Shown one piece after another: positions 30,515-39,063 of a stretch of DNA of 64,000 bases. Within the stretch, counting starts at the first letter, position 1. Each line of letters begins with the position of its first letter. The DNA is from an archaeon (GTDB taxonomy: Archaea > Micrarchaeota > Micrarchaeia > Norongarragalinales > UBA97), in NCBI GenBank assembly GCA_020057405.1, contig JAGVFW010000004.1, positions 1 to 64,000 of the forward strand. Reading direction: 5' to 3'. Below the pieces are notes generated by a model. It was not told the origin of the DNA and ran no database searches. It saw only the letters and a program-made list of their open reading frames with translations. Both the position numbers and the translations under genes were made by a program.

Positions 30515-30973
30515 CTAGTCACCAGCCAGCCGCAGTATTTTAACCAGTGGGCCGACGGGACGGCCGTCGAGCGAAAAAGAGAGTGAGGAAGAGGATGCGC
30601 TCGCGATGAGTGAGGCATTGGCGTCGGGCTCGACCCCAAGGAGCTCCAGGATTTTGCTGCCCGTCGCGTCTGTTGCAACACCGCCGACTTGCTTGAAGAG
30701 GCGCGGCTTGTCCTCCGGGGCTATGATGCCGGAAAGAATCAGGCTAGGCCGCCATTCATTGCCCTCAAGGAAAGCGAACTTGCGCGGGTTGCCGTGGTCC
30801 TCGCCGATTAGGAGCACGCGGCTAATGCCAAGGGCGTCTGCGCGCTCGACGATTTCGGCAATGCTGCGCTTGCCACGGTTCTCGGACTTGGCTCCAAGCA
30901 AGGCAACGAGCCAATGGACTAGCCTGCGGGTGAGGACTGAAGGCTTTCGGGAGGTGGTAATGTAGAGTGCCAT
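30515..30973 (-). CDS. Brix-domain (Imp4-like) rRNA biogenesis protein
   Basis: ITTSRKPSVLTRRLVHWLVALLGAKSENRGKRSIAEIVERA. Confidence 0.82.
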   Translation of the reverse strand: MALYITTSRKPSVLTRRLVHWLVALLGAKSENRGKRSIAEIVERADALGISRVLLIGEDHGNPRKFAFLEGNEWRPSLILSGIIAPEDKPRLFKQVGGVATDATGSKILELLGVEPDANASLIASASSSSLSFSLDGRPVGPLVKILRLAGD

Positions 30974-30978
30974 TTCAA

Positions 30979-31068
30979 TCAACCGGGCCAGAACTCGCGT
31001 ACGAAGGCAAACACCGAGTAGGCGGCAAGGGCGACTACGGCGAGCCAAATTACTAGACGGAGCTTCAC
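30979..31068 (-). CDS. Possible 29-aa single-TM microprotein
   Basis: MKLRLVIWLAVVALAAYSVFAFVREFWPG* (GTG start), 5-nt gap to the Brix start. Confidence 0.35.
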   Translation of the reverse strand: MKLRLVIWLAVVALAAYSVFAFVREFWPG

Positions 31069-31096
31069 GCAAGGATTAGGCCGCCCTAGGCTTAAA

Positions 31097-33310
31097 TTAC
31101 TTGAGTGGGGGCTTGTAGAACCGCATCAGGCTCGCGTTCGTCGTCACGGAAACGCTGGAAAGCGCCATTGCCGCACCCGCAATAGCTGGGTTAAGCATAA
31201 AGCCGGTGAATGAATAGAGCACGCCTGCCGCAATTGGAACGCCGACAAGGTTGTAGGCAAAAGCCCAAAACAGGTTCTCCCGGATTTTGCCCATCGTGTA
31301 GCGGCTCAAGTCGATTGCGGTAATCACGTCACGCAAGTCGTTCTTCACAAGCACGATGTCGCCAGCCTCGATGGCCACGTCGGTGCCGCTGCCAATCGCG
31401 ATGCCCACATCAGCAGCCGCTAGCGCTGGCGCGTCGTTGATGCCGTCGCCAACGAAAGCCACTTTGCGGCCTTCAGCCTGGAGCTTGCGCACTTGCGCCT
31501 CCTTCTGTTCGGGAAGAACTTCGGCCAAAACCTCGTCAATTCCCGCTTGGCCGCCAATCGCTGCTGCAGTGCGCTTATTGTCGCCAGTAATCATGGCCAC
31601 GCGCAATCCCATCTTCTTGAGCTGCGTGACAGCAGCAGGAGTAGTGGACTTTATAGTGTCCGCAACCGCAAGAACTCCCGCAACTTTCCCGCCGACTGCA
31701 AGAAGCACTGCAGTCTTGCCTTGGCGCTCAAGTGAGGCGAGTGAGCGCTCTGCAGCCGCGTCCACGCGGACTTTGCCAAACGCCATCAGCTTGCGCGTGC
31801 CGACAAGCACCCGCCTGCCGGAAACCACGGCCTCGACTCCCTTGCCCGAATGAGACTTGAACTTCGAGACTGCCGCAGGCTTGATTCGTCGCGCCTTGAC
31901 GCCAAAAACAATTGCCTCGGCAACCGGATGTTCGGAGTGCATCTCGGCCCCGGCTGCAATCGACAAGAGCTGGTGTTGCGAAAAGCCGCCAAGCGCAACC
32001 ACATCGGTGAGCTTGGGCTTGCCCTCGGTGAGTGTGCCAGTCTTGTCAAACACCACCGTGTCGATATCGCGAGCCGACTGCAGCGCCTTTGATGTCTTGA
32101 AGAGAATGCCGTGCTCAGCACCAAGGCCTGTTCCCATCACGATTGCGGTTGGCGTTGCGAGGCCAAGGGCGCACGGGCAGGCGATGATGAGGACCGCAAC
32201 CGCTGCGGTAAAAGCAAACGGCAGGGTCGCTCCTGCAACGAAATACCAGTAGACAAACGCGAGGGCAGAAACTAGGGCAACCGCGGGCACAAAATACGCG
32301 CTCACCTTGTCAACGAGCTCCTGGATTGGCGCCTTGCTTGCCTGCGCGTCCTGTACCATCTTAATGATTTGGGCGAGCATGGTCTCGCTGCCAACCTTGG
32401 TTGCCTTAAAGCGCAGAAAACCGTTCTTGTTTATGGTCGCACCGATGACGGTGCCGCCCTTTTTCTTGAGAACAGGCATGCTTTCCCCAGTCACCATCGA
32501 CTCGTCAACCGCGCTCTCGCCATCGACGACGATACCGTCAACCGGAATTTTTTCGCCGGGCTTCACAAGGACAATGTCGCCAACGAGAACCTGCTCGATT
32601 GGCACTTCAACCTCGCGGCCCTTGCGCACAACACGGGCAGTCTTTGCCTGCATGCCAATGAGCTTCTTTATCGCCTCGCTCGTGCGACCGCGGGCGCGCG
32701 CTTCGAGGAGCTTGCCAAGCGCGATGAAGGTTAGAAGGAAGGTGGCGACCTCGTAGTAAAGCGCACCCGGGAAACCAAGCGTGGTTGCCACGCTGAAGGC
32801 AAAGGCGGCGCCAACGCCAATGGCAAGAAGCGAGTCCATCGACGGGCTGCCGACGAGAATCGCCTTCGCGCCGCGCACGAAAATCACGCGGTTGACCCAA
32901 AGCACGGCACTAGCGAGCAGCATCTGAGCGATTCCGGCAGAGGGCATTAGCTCCTCTGGCACGAAGGCCGGAACAATCCCCAGTTCGGACAAGAACATAG
33001 CAAAAAGCGGCAGGCTGAGCGCTAGCGAGAACTTGAAGCGGAAGGCGTAAGACGCGATTTCCTTCTCCCGCGCCTCCTTTTCCGTGTCCGTGCCTACTGG
33101 CCACGGCTCGGCGTCAAAGCCCGCGTCAATGACGGCATTGCGCAACTCGTCGAAGGAAGCAGAGCCTTCAACGTCGGCGCGGTCGCCGGCAACGAGGGCG
33201 CTGGAAACGCCTTTTACTGAGCGCAAGGACCGCTCAATTTTAGCCAAGTCGGCTTTTGCTGAAGCGCCCAGTATGTGTAAAACGAGTTTTCCTGCCATCG
33301 TAATTCTCAC
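31097..33310 (-). CDS. copA: Copper-type P1B ATPase
   Basis: [62 protein letters not shown]. Confidence 0.93.
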   Translation of the reverse strand: MRITMAGKLVLHILGASAKADLAKIERSLRSVKGVSSALVAGDRADVEGSASFDELRNAVIDAGFDAEPWPVGTDTEKEAREKEIASYAFRFKFSLALSLPLFAMFLSELGIVPAFVPEELMPSAGIAQMLLASAVLWVNRVIFVRGAKAILVGSPSMDSLLAIGVGAAFAFSVATTLGFPGALYYEVATFLLTFIALGKLLEARARGRTSEAIKKLIGMQAKTARVVRKGREVEVPIEQVLVGDIVLVKPGEKIPVDGIVVDGESAVDESMVTGESMPVLKKKGGTVIGATINKNGFLRFKATKVGSETMLAQIIKMVQDAQASKAPIQELVDKVSAYFVPAVALVSALAFVYWYFVAGATLPFAFTAAVAVLIIACPCALGLATPTAIVMGTGLGAEHGILFKTSKALQSARDIDTVVFDKTGTLTEGKPKLTDVVALGGFSQHQLLSIAAGAEMHSEHPVAEAIVFGVKARRIKPAAVSKFKSHSGKGVEAVVSGRRVLVGTRKLMAFGKVRVDAAAERSLASLERQGKTAVLLAVGGKVAGVLAVADTIKSTTPAAVTQLKKMGLRVAMITGDNKRTAAAIGGQAGIDEVLAEVLPEQKEAQVRKLQAEGRKVAFVGDGINDAPALAAADVGIAIGSGTDVAIEAGDIVLVKNDLRDVITAIDLSRYTMGKIRENLFWAFAYNLVGVPIAAGVLYSFTGFMLNPAIAGAAMALSSVSVTTNASLMRFYKPPLK

Positions 33311-33513
33311 ACTGCCGTGTCGTAGCCAGCCTTCTTGACTGCCTCGCGTATCTGAGTAGGCGAAGCCGCACGCGGGTCGTAGTCAACAGCCATCTTGCCG
33401 GATGCGAAGCTCACGTCAACCCCGCTAACGCCGGCAACCTTGCCGACAGCCTTCTTAATGGTGGCCGCGCAGCTGGCGCAATCCATTCCGCTTACCTTGA
33501 AATTTGCTTTCAT
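33307..33513 (-). CDS. copZ: HMA copper chaperone
   Basis: [29 protein letters not shown]; start ATG 33513. Confidence 0.9.
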   Translation of the reverse strand: MKANFKVSGMDCASCAATIKKAVGKVAGVSGVDVSFASGKMAVDYDPRAASPTQIREAVKKAGYDTAV

Positions 33514-33788
33514 TGTCTCAACCCCCAATTGTAAGTAACTGCGATTAGCCAGCCGACGAAACCGCCGACGAGCAAGCCGAGTGCCGCCCCGACAAACAAT
33601 CCGCCAAAACCAAAGGCGGGGCTGCCAAATTGCATCATGCCGTAATACCGCGAACCGAATGCGCCGGCCATCATGCCCGACGCCCCCCATCCGAAAAGCC
33701 CCATGCCCGCGTGCAGCACGACGCCAGTCAAGGCACCTGAAATTGTGGCGGCCTTTTCATTCAATTTTCCGTACATCTTCATTCCCAT
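33510..33788 (-). CDS. Small Met/Gly-rich membrane protein (DUF5676-like C-terminus)
   Basis: MGMKMYGKLNEKAATISGALTGVV...[18 protein letters not shown]; start ATG 33788 proposed. Confidence 0.65.
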   Translation of the reverse strand: MGMKMYGKLNEKAATISGALTGVVLHAGMGLFGWGASGMMAGAFGSRYYGMMQFGSPAFGFGGLFVGAALGLLVGGFVGWLIAVTYNWGLRQ

Positions 33789-33801
33789 CAACCCCAAAAT
33801 T

Positions 33802-34722
33802 TTACGAAGCGCCGGCCCAGGCGAAAGCCGCGCGCGGGCCCCAGACGAGCAGGGCGCCGAAAACCGCGAACACCGCGACGTTCGCTGCAATCGACTTTGC
33901 CAATATCGGCACTGACGAAGGCAACACGCTGCCGCCCTCGCGCAACATCATGTACGAAAGGCCAAGCAGGACGAATATGCACGACGCAAACAGGAAAATC
34001 AGGAATAGCAGGACGTTGTCGTTAAAGAGCATCACCGAAAGCATCGCGCCCATTGTCCCGGACATTATGCCCGCCATCAGGCCTTCAAGGATGCCCATCA
34101 CGCCGTTGCGCGCCCCGGCAATTGCGCCCATGCCCATGCCAATAGCCATGCCGACGATCGAGCCAACGAGCATTCCGTTTGCCGCGCCCGAAAGCGCACC
34201 CGCCAAGAAGCCCGCCATCATTCCTATAGTCATGCCTATCATCATCCCACTCATGCACGAGAAGGGCTGCCTAAACGCGCGGAAGTGGATGAGTGCCGTG
34301 CTGCACGCGACAGTGCCCACCGCGGCGAGTGCCAGCAAGGGCACGAAGCGCGGGGAAACAATCTGCAGCACATAAGTTAAGAGAAACAAGCCAGCGAGCA
34401 TGATAAGAAGGGAAAACATCGACGACTCGGCAATGCGCCGCTCGGCGTCAAAGTCCGTCGAGTTCGACAAGAGCTTCCCCAAGAACGCCAGCGGCCTCGC
34501 CATCACGCCCCGGTTGGTGTCGTTCCCGTCAACGCCGTAACCCGCCTCAATCAAGGCCGCCTTTAGGTCGTCGAGTTGGGCGTCCGAATTGACTTCCACC
34601 ACGAGCCGTCCCATTGAATAGTCGATGTCCTTGACGCTAGCGCCAATTCTCTCGACAACCCGCGAGATGACGCGGGCGCACGAATCGCATTCAAGGCCAG
34701 TAAGCCTGAGTTCATGTTCCAA
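33802..34722 (-). CDS. HMA domain fused to a Met/Gly-rich polytopic membrane protein
   Basis: GLECDSCARVISRVVE (HMA) then CMSGMMIGMTIGMMAGFLAG...GMLVGSIVGMAIGMGMGAIAG. Confidence 0.8.
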   Translation of the reverse strand: MEHELRLTGLECDSCARVISRVVERIGASVKDIDYSMGRLVVEVNSDAQLDDLKAALIEAGYGVDGNDTNRGVMARPLAFLGKLLSNSTDFDAERRIAESSMFSLLIMLAGLFLLTYVLQIVSPRFVPLLALAAVGTVACSTALIHFRAFRQPFSCMSGMMIGMTIGMMAGFLAGALSGAANGMLVGSIVGMAIGMGMGAIAGARNGVMGILEGLMAGIMSGTMGAMLSVMLFNDNVLLFLIFLFASCIFVLLGLSYMMLREGGSVLPSSVPILAKSIAANVAVFAVFGALLVWGPRAAFAWAGAS

Positions 34723-34723
34723 T

Positions 34724-34930
34724 TCAATTCCCCCCGTTTACCTTGTAGCCCTCGGCCTCGATTGCCTTTCGGGCTGATTCAAACTTTGCCTCGTCATGCG
34801 CCTCGGCCTCCACAATCCCCGCGGCATAGTCGGCCCGCACTACTTTTAGCCCGGCGTCCTCGACGGCCATGGTCAAGAGCTTCTCGCAGCTCTTGCAGTG
34901 CATTCCTTCAACGTGAAAAGTTTTTCTCAT
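34724..34930 (-). CDS. HMA heavy-metal-binding protein
   Basis: VEGMHCKSCEKLLTMAVEDAG. Confidence 0.88.
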   Translation of the reverse strand: MRKTFHVEGMHCKSCEKLLTMAVEDAGLKVVRADYAAGIVEAEAHDEAKFESARKAIEAEGYKVNGGN

Positions 34931-35374
34931 TTAAACTGCCTCCAAAGTCTTATGCAAACCCCAGTACACCAGGGCTACCGAAGCGGCAGCCAGCACGGTG
35001 CCGTAAGCGGAAAGGAAGTAAAGCGACTGCGCGCCCACCAGCCACGCGAGAACCGGCGGGCAGTAGGGGCACGCGCTTGCGAGCAAGCCCACCGAACCCC
35101 CCGCGACCCCAGCCGCGCAGGTCTTTGGGGAAACGCGTTTCAGGTAAAGCCACGCTGCCGCGAGCAAGCCGCTGCCTGCCGCTGCCAGCACCATCAAGAC
35201 TGCAGCCACGGGCTCTATCCCAAGGGGGTTGGACTCCATCGTGCCAAGAATGAAGAAGTTGCCAAGCACCGCGTAGGCTGCCGCAAGCACTATGGTCACG
35301 ACCGCGAAGGCTGCCGCCGGCGCCTTGTGGGATAGTATCCTGCGCAGTTTCGCAAAGTCTTTCAAGCAACTCAA
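34931..35374 (-). CDS. Four-TM membrane protein with CPYCPP motif
   Basis: GGSVGLLASACPYCPPVLAWLVGA; position in the copper block. Confidence 0.72.
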   Translation of the reverse strand: MSCLKDFAKLRRILSHKAPAAAFAVVTIVLAAAYAVLGNFFILGTMESNPLGIEPVAAVLMVLAAAGSGLLAAAWLYLKRVSPKTCAAGVAGGSVGLLASACPYCPPVLAWLVGAQSLYFLSAYGTVLAAASVALVYWGLHKTLEAV

Positions 35375-35817
35375 CTCGCCTCAAGCACTCCCCGAAACAT
35401 CCTCATCGAGCAGCTGTATTCATATTTGCCTGGCTTGGGGGTGAATTCCGCCACCTGCTCCTCGCCGTTTCGCGAGACCAGCTGCACGCCGAAATCGCGC
35501 ATGATGAAGGCCCTTCCACAGCCCGCGCGGGGGTCTGCAGAGAAGTGCACCCTCACCGGCTCGTTGGCCCTTACTTTTACAGTAGGCTTGTCGTAAACGC
35601 CGGCGTCAAGCGCGCGCAAGTAAATGTCCTGCACGCCGCTAGAGCCCTGCGGGGTTGGCGTTATGCCCTGCTGTGCAGGCGCTTGGCTGGCGTCTTGAGC
35701 GTAGGTGGGCGCAGCCTTAAACGGCCTGGCACCAGCGGTACCCGCAACCATGAACAAGCCGACTACCACCATTACTCCCATGAGTAGCGTTATGAGCGCA
35801 AGATTGCCTTTCAACAT
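35371..35817 (-). CDS. Exported cupredoxin-like protein
   Basis: Signal/TM N-terminus; VRANEPVRVHFSADPRAGCGRAFIM...FTPKPGKYEYSCSMRMFRGVL (Cys/Met ligand loop); start ATG 35817. Confidence 0.78.
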   Translation of the reverse strand: MLKGNLALITLLMGVMVVVGLFMVAGTAGARPFKAAPTYAQDASQAPAQQGITPTPQGSSGVQDIYLRALDAGVYDKPTVKVRANEPVRVHFSADPRAGCGRAFIMRDFGVQLVSRNGEEQVAEFTPKPGKYEYSCSMRMFRGVLEAS

Positions 35818-35870
35818 TTTTCCAATCCCCCGCGGCCGCTTTCCGGCGAGCTTAAATTCTTTTCCACAGT

Positions 35871-35912
35871 ATTTCATTGACTGAAACAATACTTATAGAT
35901 TGGTGAAACAAT
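35871..35912. promoter_or_regulatory. Candidate operator: TTTCA-N5-TGAAA inverted repeat plus TGAAACAAT direct repeats in the divergent promoter
   Basis: TGAAACAAT at 35882-35890 and 35904-35912; ATTTCATTGACTGAAAC centred near 35879. Confidence 0.45.
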
Positions 35913-35938
35913 GTTTTGGAAGGACGGGGAGACGTTTC

Positions 35939-36430
35939 ATGGCCGGAAACTTTAGCTTGCGGCGGCGCGTGGGCCTAGCTGCGGCAGTGGCAGGCGCCTT
36001 TACGCTGCTGTTTACCGTACTCGTGTTTACCTACAGCTTCCCAGCAAGCACACCCGACTCGCTCAAGGTATTCATCATCTACCACTTCGAGTTCATGATA
36101 GCGATGGTTGGCCTCGGCGTCCTCGCCGGCGCGGCAATACTTTACCTGATGGGCGAGGAAGTCAAGCACCAGCACGAGGAATCAAAACTCAACGCCGAGC
36201 TCGCCCTCTCGCTCCTCCACAGCGACGAGCGCAAGGCAATCAAGCTGCTTTTGGAAAAAGACGGGGTTGCCGGCCAGGCGGAAGTCGCGCGCCTCGACGG
36301 GATGACGCGCCTCAAGGCGCACCGGACCGCCAAGAGCCTCTCCGCCCGCGGCCTCGTATCTCTGGAAAGAAACGGCAAGGCCGTCAACCTCAAGCTCGCC
36401 GACAACGTCCTGCAGGCGCTGGCGAAATAA
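35939..36430 (+). CDS. Membrane-anchored winged-helix transcriptional regulator
   Basis: Two N-terminal TMs followed by LLLEKDGVAGQAEVARLDGMTRLKAHRTAKSLSARGLVSLERNGK. Confidence 0.72.
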   Translation: MAGNFSLRRRVGLAAAVAGAFTLLFTVLVFTYSFPASTPDSLKVFIIYHFEFMIAMVGLGVLAGAAILYLMGEEVKHQHEESKLNAELALSLLHSDERKAIKLLLEKDGVAGQAEVARLDGMTRLKAHRTAKSLSARGLVSLERNGKAVNLKLADNVLQALAK

Positions 36431-36431
36431 G

Positions 36432-36698
36432 TTACTTGCGCGAGAGGTGGTTGTAGATTTTCGCGAACGCTGCGCCGGTGACGAGCCCGAAGGCAACCCA
36501 CGCAACGAGGCCGACCGCGAAGCCGCCGGCCGTGGGTAGTTGCGTCGCAAGCACCACGCCGTGAAACATTCCCCGTCCGAGTGCACTCAAAGTGTCAGGA
36601 AACGCGTAAGCAGCAGCCGAACAAATCGCATACCAACCGCCGAGCACTCCTGCCAATGAAACGCCAGCCGCCTTTGCATCCATTCCAGCCATACTCAA
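36432..36698 (-). CDS. DUF5676-like small membrane protein
   Basis: GMFHGVVL...GLVTGAAFAKIYNHLSRK. Confidence 0.68.
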   Translation of the reverse strand: MSMAGMDAKAAGVSLAGVLGGWYAICSAAAYAFPDTLSALGRGMFHGVVLATQLPTAGGFAVGLVAWVAFGLVTGAAFAKIYNHLSRK

Positions 36699-36802
36699 CC
36701 ACCCCGGTTCGCCGGCCTCAAGCGGCCGAACACAATCGCATCATGCCTGGGGCCGCCGCGCAAAAGCGGCCGGAGCACATCAAAACCTGCGCAGCCTGAG
36801 CG

Positions 36803-37567
36803 CTATGCCTTGAATTTTGCAGCTGCGCTGAACTTCGCCTTTGCCGAGGCAACGAAGCGGCCGGTGCCTTGCACACGGTCGGCGTAGCCGTCGGCCGCCA
36901 GCTCGTCGCCAGAAAGGTCGTTGAAGAACGACGGCCGGCTGAACGGGAGGAAGAGGCCGTAGAGAACCGACAAGACCTTGAAGCTTGGGCTCTTGCACGA
37001 AAGGTGGTAAAGCTCATGGAGCGCAACCGCCTCTTGCTCTTTGCGCGTGAGGAGCTCAAGGACGCCAACAGACACCACAATGGTTGGAGAAACCGCAGTC
37101 ATTGAATAAGCGACTGGCGCGTGCACTTGAAGGACCATCAGCCGCGGCGCCGGAATGCCTAGTTTGGCTGCCTCGGCGCGAACAAAAGCGGCGAGCGGAT
37201 TGGCGCGGTCAATAGGCGCGCAATTGAGCGTCCGCAAAGTCGGGATTAGCAGGTAATAGAATGTGAAGGCAAGCACTAGAGATACCGGAAACACTAGGAG
37301 GAAAGTTTGGGAAATGGTGACCGCGCACTCAAGCGAGTGGATTGCCGAACAGCTTAGGCTCAAGGCAAGCAAGGTCAGCGGAAAGGCAACTGCAAGCAGG
37401 TTGAGGAACATCAGGAGGCTCTTGCGCCTGAGATTTGCCTCCTTGCGCACCGCCGAGTAGAGCAGCAGGGCAACCATTATTGAAGAAATGAACAGGCCGA
37501 GCTTAAGCGGGTCGGCGACAAAAGCGCTGACGCCATCAAGCACGTGCTCAACCATCAGGTTGTCCAT
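36803..37567 (-). CDS. Membrane zinc metallopeptidase (M48/M56, BlaR1-like)
   Basis: N-terminal TMs; HELYHLS (HExxH); adjacent to a BlaI-like repressor. Confidence 0.82.
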   Translation of the reverse strand: MDNLMVEHVLDGVSAFVADPLKLGLFISSIMVALLLYSAVRKEANLRRKSLLMFLNLLAVAFPLTLLALSLSCSAIHSLECAVTISQTFLLVFPVSLVLAFTFYYLLIPTLRTLNCAPIDRANPLAAFVRAEAAKLGIPAPRLMVLQVHAPVAYSMTAVSPTIVVSVGVLELLTRKEQEAVALHELYHLSCKSPSFKVLSVLYGLFLPFSRPSFFNDLSGDELAADGYADRVQGTGRFVASAKAKFSAAAKFKA

Positions 37568-37579
37568 TTTGGTTTTTCC

Positions 37580-37963
37580 CTATTTATTATTACTGAATCG
37601 CTCGTTAAAATAGCTGACTGCTGTTGCCCCGAACATGGCCACCAGCCTGTCGGCGACAGTCGCCAAGACCTTCTTCTCCAACTCGTTCTTCGAGCCTGCA
37701 GGCGAGTACAAGTAGTATGTGCCACCCCGGCCCGTAAGCGCCCGCCGCGTGACTAGCCCCTTGTCAAAAAGCCGGTCGAGCAGCACTGCTACGCTAGTCA
37801 CCGCCGCCTTTGAGCGCAGCTTCAAGTGCACCTCGCGCACGCGCATTGGCGACTGGCTAGTGCAAAGCACGTCGAGGATTTCGCCCTCAAGCGGGCCGAG
37901 GAAAGAGTCGAAAGACTGCTTGCTACCGCCACGAGCGAGTCTGATGTTGTTCAGCCTTACCAT
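37580..37963 (-). CDS. BlaI/MecI/CopY-family winged-helix repressor
   Basis: FDSFLGPLEGEILDVLCTSQSPMRVREVHLKLRSKAAVTSVAVLLDRLFDKGLVTRR; start ATG 37963. Confidence 0.85.
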   Translation of the reverse strand: MVRLNNIRLARGGSKQSFDSFLGPLEGEILDVLCTSQSPMRVREVHLKLRSKAAVTSVAVLLDRLFDKGLVTRRALTGRGGTYYLYSPAGSKNELEKKVLATVADRLVAMFGATAVSYFNERFSNNK

Positions 37964-38012
37964 AACCATCCAACTCTTACATACACTTCTTGCACACACC
38001 ACTATTAAAGAC

Positions 38013-38059
38013 TTACTGCTTCAGTAAAGCTTATATATTAGCTATTACAAGATATGTAA
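38013..38059. promoter_or_regulatory. Two palindromes flanking a TATA-like box: TTACTG-CTT-CAGTAA and TTACA-AGATA-TGTAA
   Basis: 38013-38027 and 38045-38059, with CTTATATATTAGC between them; divergent blaI-like / 38118 gene promoter. Confidence 0.65.
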
Positions 38060-38117
38060 GACTTACAAGCGCGCGTTGCTTTGGCTTGGTTTGTTTGAAA
38101 AAAAAGGTGATGGGAAT

Positions 38118-38942
38118 ATGGGTGAATCGGGTTCGCACAATGATGAGGAAAAGACGCACCACGGAGGCGGGCTTCTTAGTTCCAACAAACTGTTTTACGC
38201 ACTCGCAATCGCAGTGTTTGCGGTCCTCGCCTTCAACCAAATACAGCTTTCTTCACTAAATGCCGCGGCTGCTTCACAGGCAATCCTGCTAAGCTCACAG
38301 CAGCAAATCGCGGCAGCGCAGTCCCAGGTGGCGGCACAAGCCCAGCCGGCGGCAGCGCAGGCCCAGGCAGCGGCCGCCCCGGTCCAGGCCGGTAGCACGG
38401 TAAACCTGCAGGAACTCGCAGACAAGGTGATTCCCCAGGGCGTGCCGGCAATCTACGGCACGGAGCTTGGCGTCACATATAGCGACCCCGTAAACAGCAT
38501 GAACACACTTGCTGCCCTCGACGACGGCAAGGGATTGCCTGACACTATCCAGAACCAGCGGTACGTAAGCATCGCATCACAGATGGCCTGCGAATACTGC
38601 TGCGGGGCAAATACGCTTATTGCCGGGGATGGCAGCGCGGCTTGCGGGTGCGCGCACAGCTACGCAATGAGGGGCCTGGCAAAGTACCTTGTTGTGAAGC
38701 ACGGTTCCGAATTCACTGACGAGCAGATTCTCGCGGAGCTGGGCAAGTGGAAGACGCTGTTCTTCCCCAAGCAAATCCTGACGAAAGCCATTGAGTTCTC
38801 TTCGGCTGGCAAGGACATCAGCATCATCGACCTTACCAGCAACGAGTTCCGCGGCTTTACGGCGCCGGCGCAGGCAGCGTCGGGCGGCCAGTCGGCAGTC
38901 GGCAGCATCGCCAACCTGCCAAACATGGTCGGCGGATGCTGA
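38118..38942 (+). CDS. Membrane-anchored Cys-rich exported protein with LPNMVGGC C-terminus
   Basis: Single N-terminal TM; Ala/Gln linker; MACEYCCGANTLIAGDGSAACGCAHSYAMRGLAKYL; ends NLPNMVGGC*; AAGGTG upstream of ATG. Confidence 0.85.
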   Translation: MGESGSHNDEEKTHHGGGLLSSNKLFYALAIAVFAVLAFNQIQLSSLNAAAASQAILLSSQQQIAAAQSQVAAQAQPAAAQAQAAAAPVQAGSTVNLQELADKVIPQGVPAIYGTELGVTYSDPVNSMNTLAALDDGKGLPDTIQNQRYVSIASQMACEYCCGANTLIAGDGSAACGCAHSYAMRGLAKYLVVKHGSEFTDEQILAELGKWKTLFFPKQILTKAIEFSSAGKDISIIDLTSNEFRGFTAPAQAASGGQSAVGSIANLPNMVGGC

Positions 38943-38945
38943 GGG

Positions 38946-39059
38946 ATGCGATGCAAGAAGTGCGGTAAGCAGTTCCTCGCGTGCTGCGGGGACGAAGCCG
39001 GGCAATGCCGCGAGTGCGACCCAACCCGGCGACAAAGTTCAAAAAAATGGGAGGAATGA
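38946..39059 (+). CDS. 37-aa zinc-ribbon-like microprotein
   Basis: MRCKKCGKQFLACCGDEAGQCRECDPTRRQSSKKWEE*; below the ORF-track size cutoff; paralogue of 40784..40912. Confidence 0.75.
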   Translation: MRCKKCGKQFLACCGDEAGQCRECDPTRRQSSKKWEE

Positions 39060-39063
39060 TTGA

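Noticed and set aside
36803-37963. BlaI/BlaR-like pair as beta-lactam resistance
   Set aside because: Archaeal context without beta-lactamase or PBP; the neighbours are metal/thiol genes
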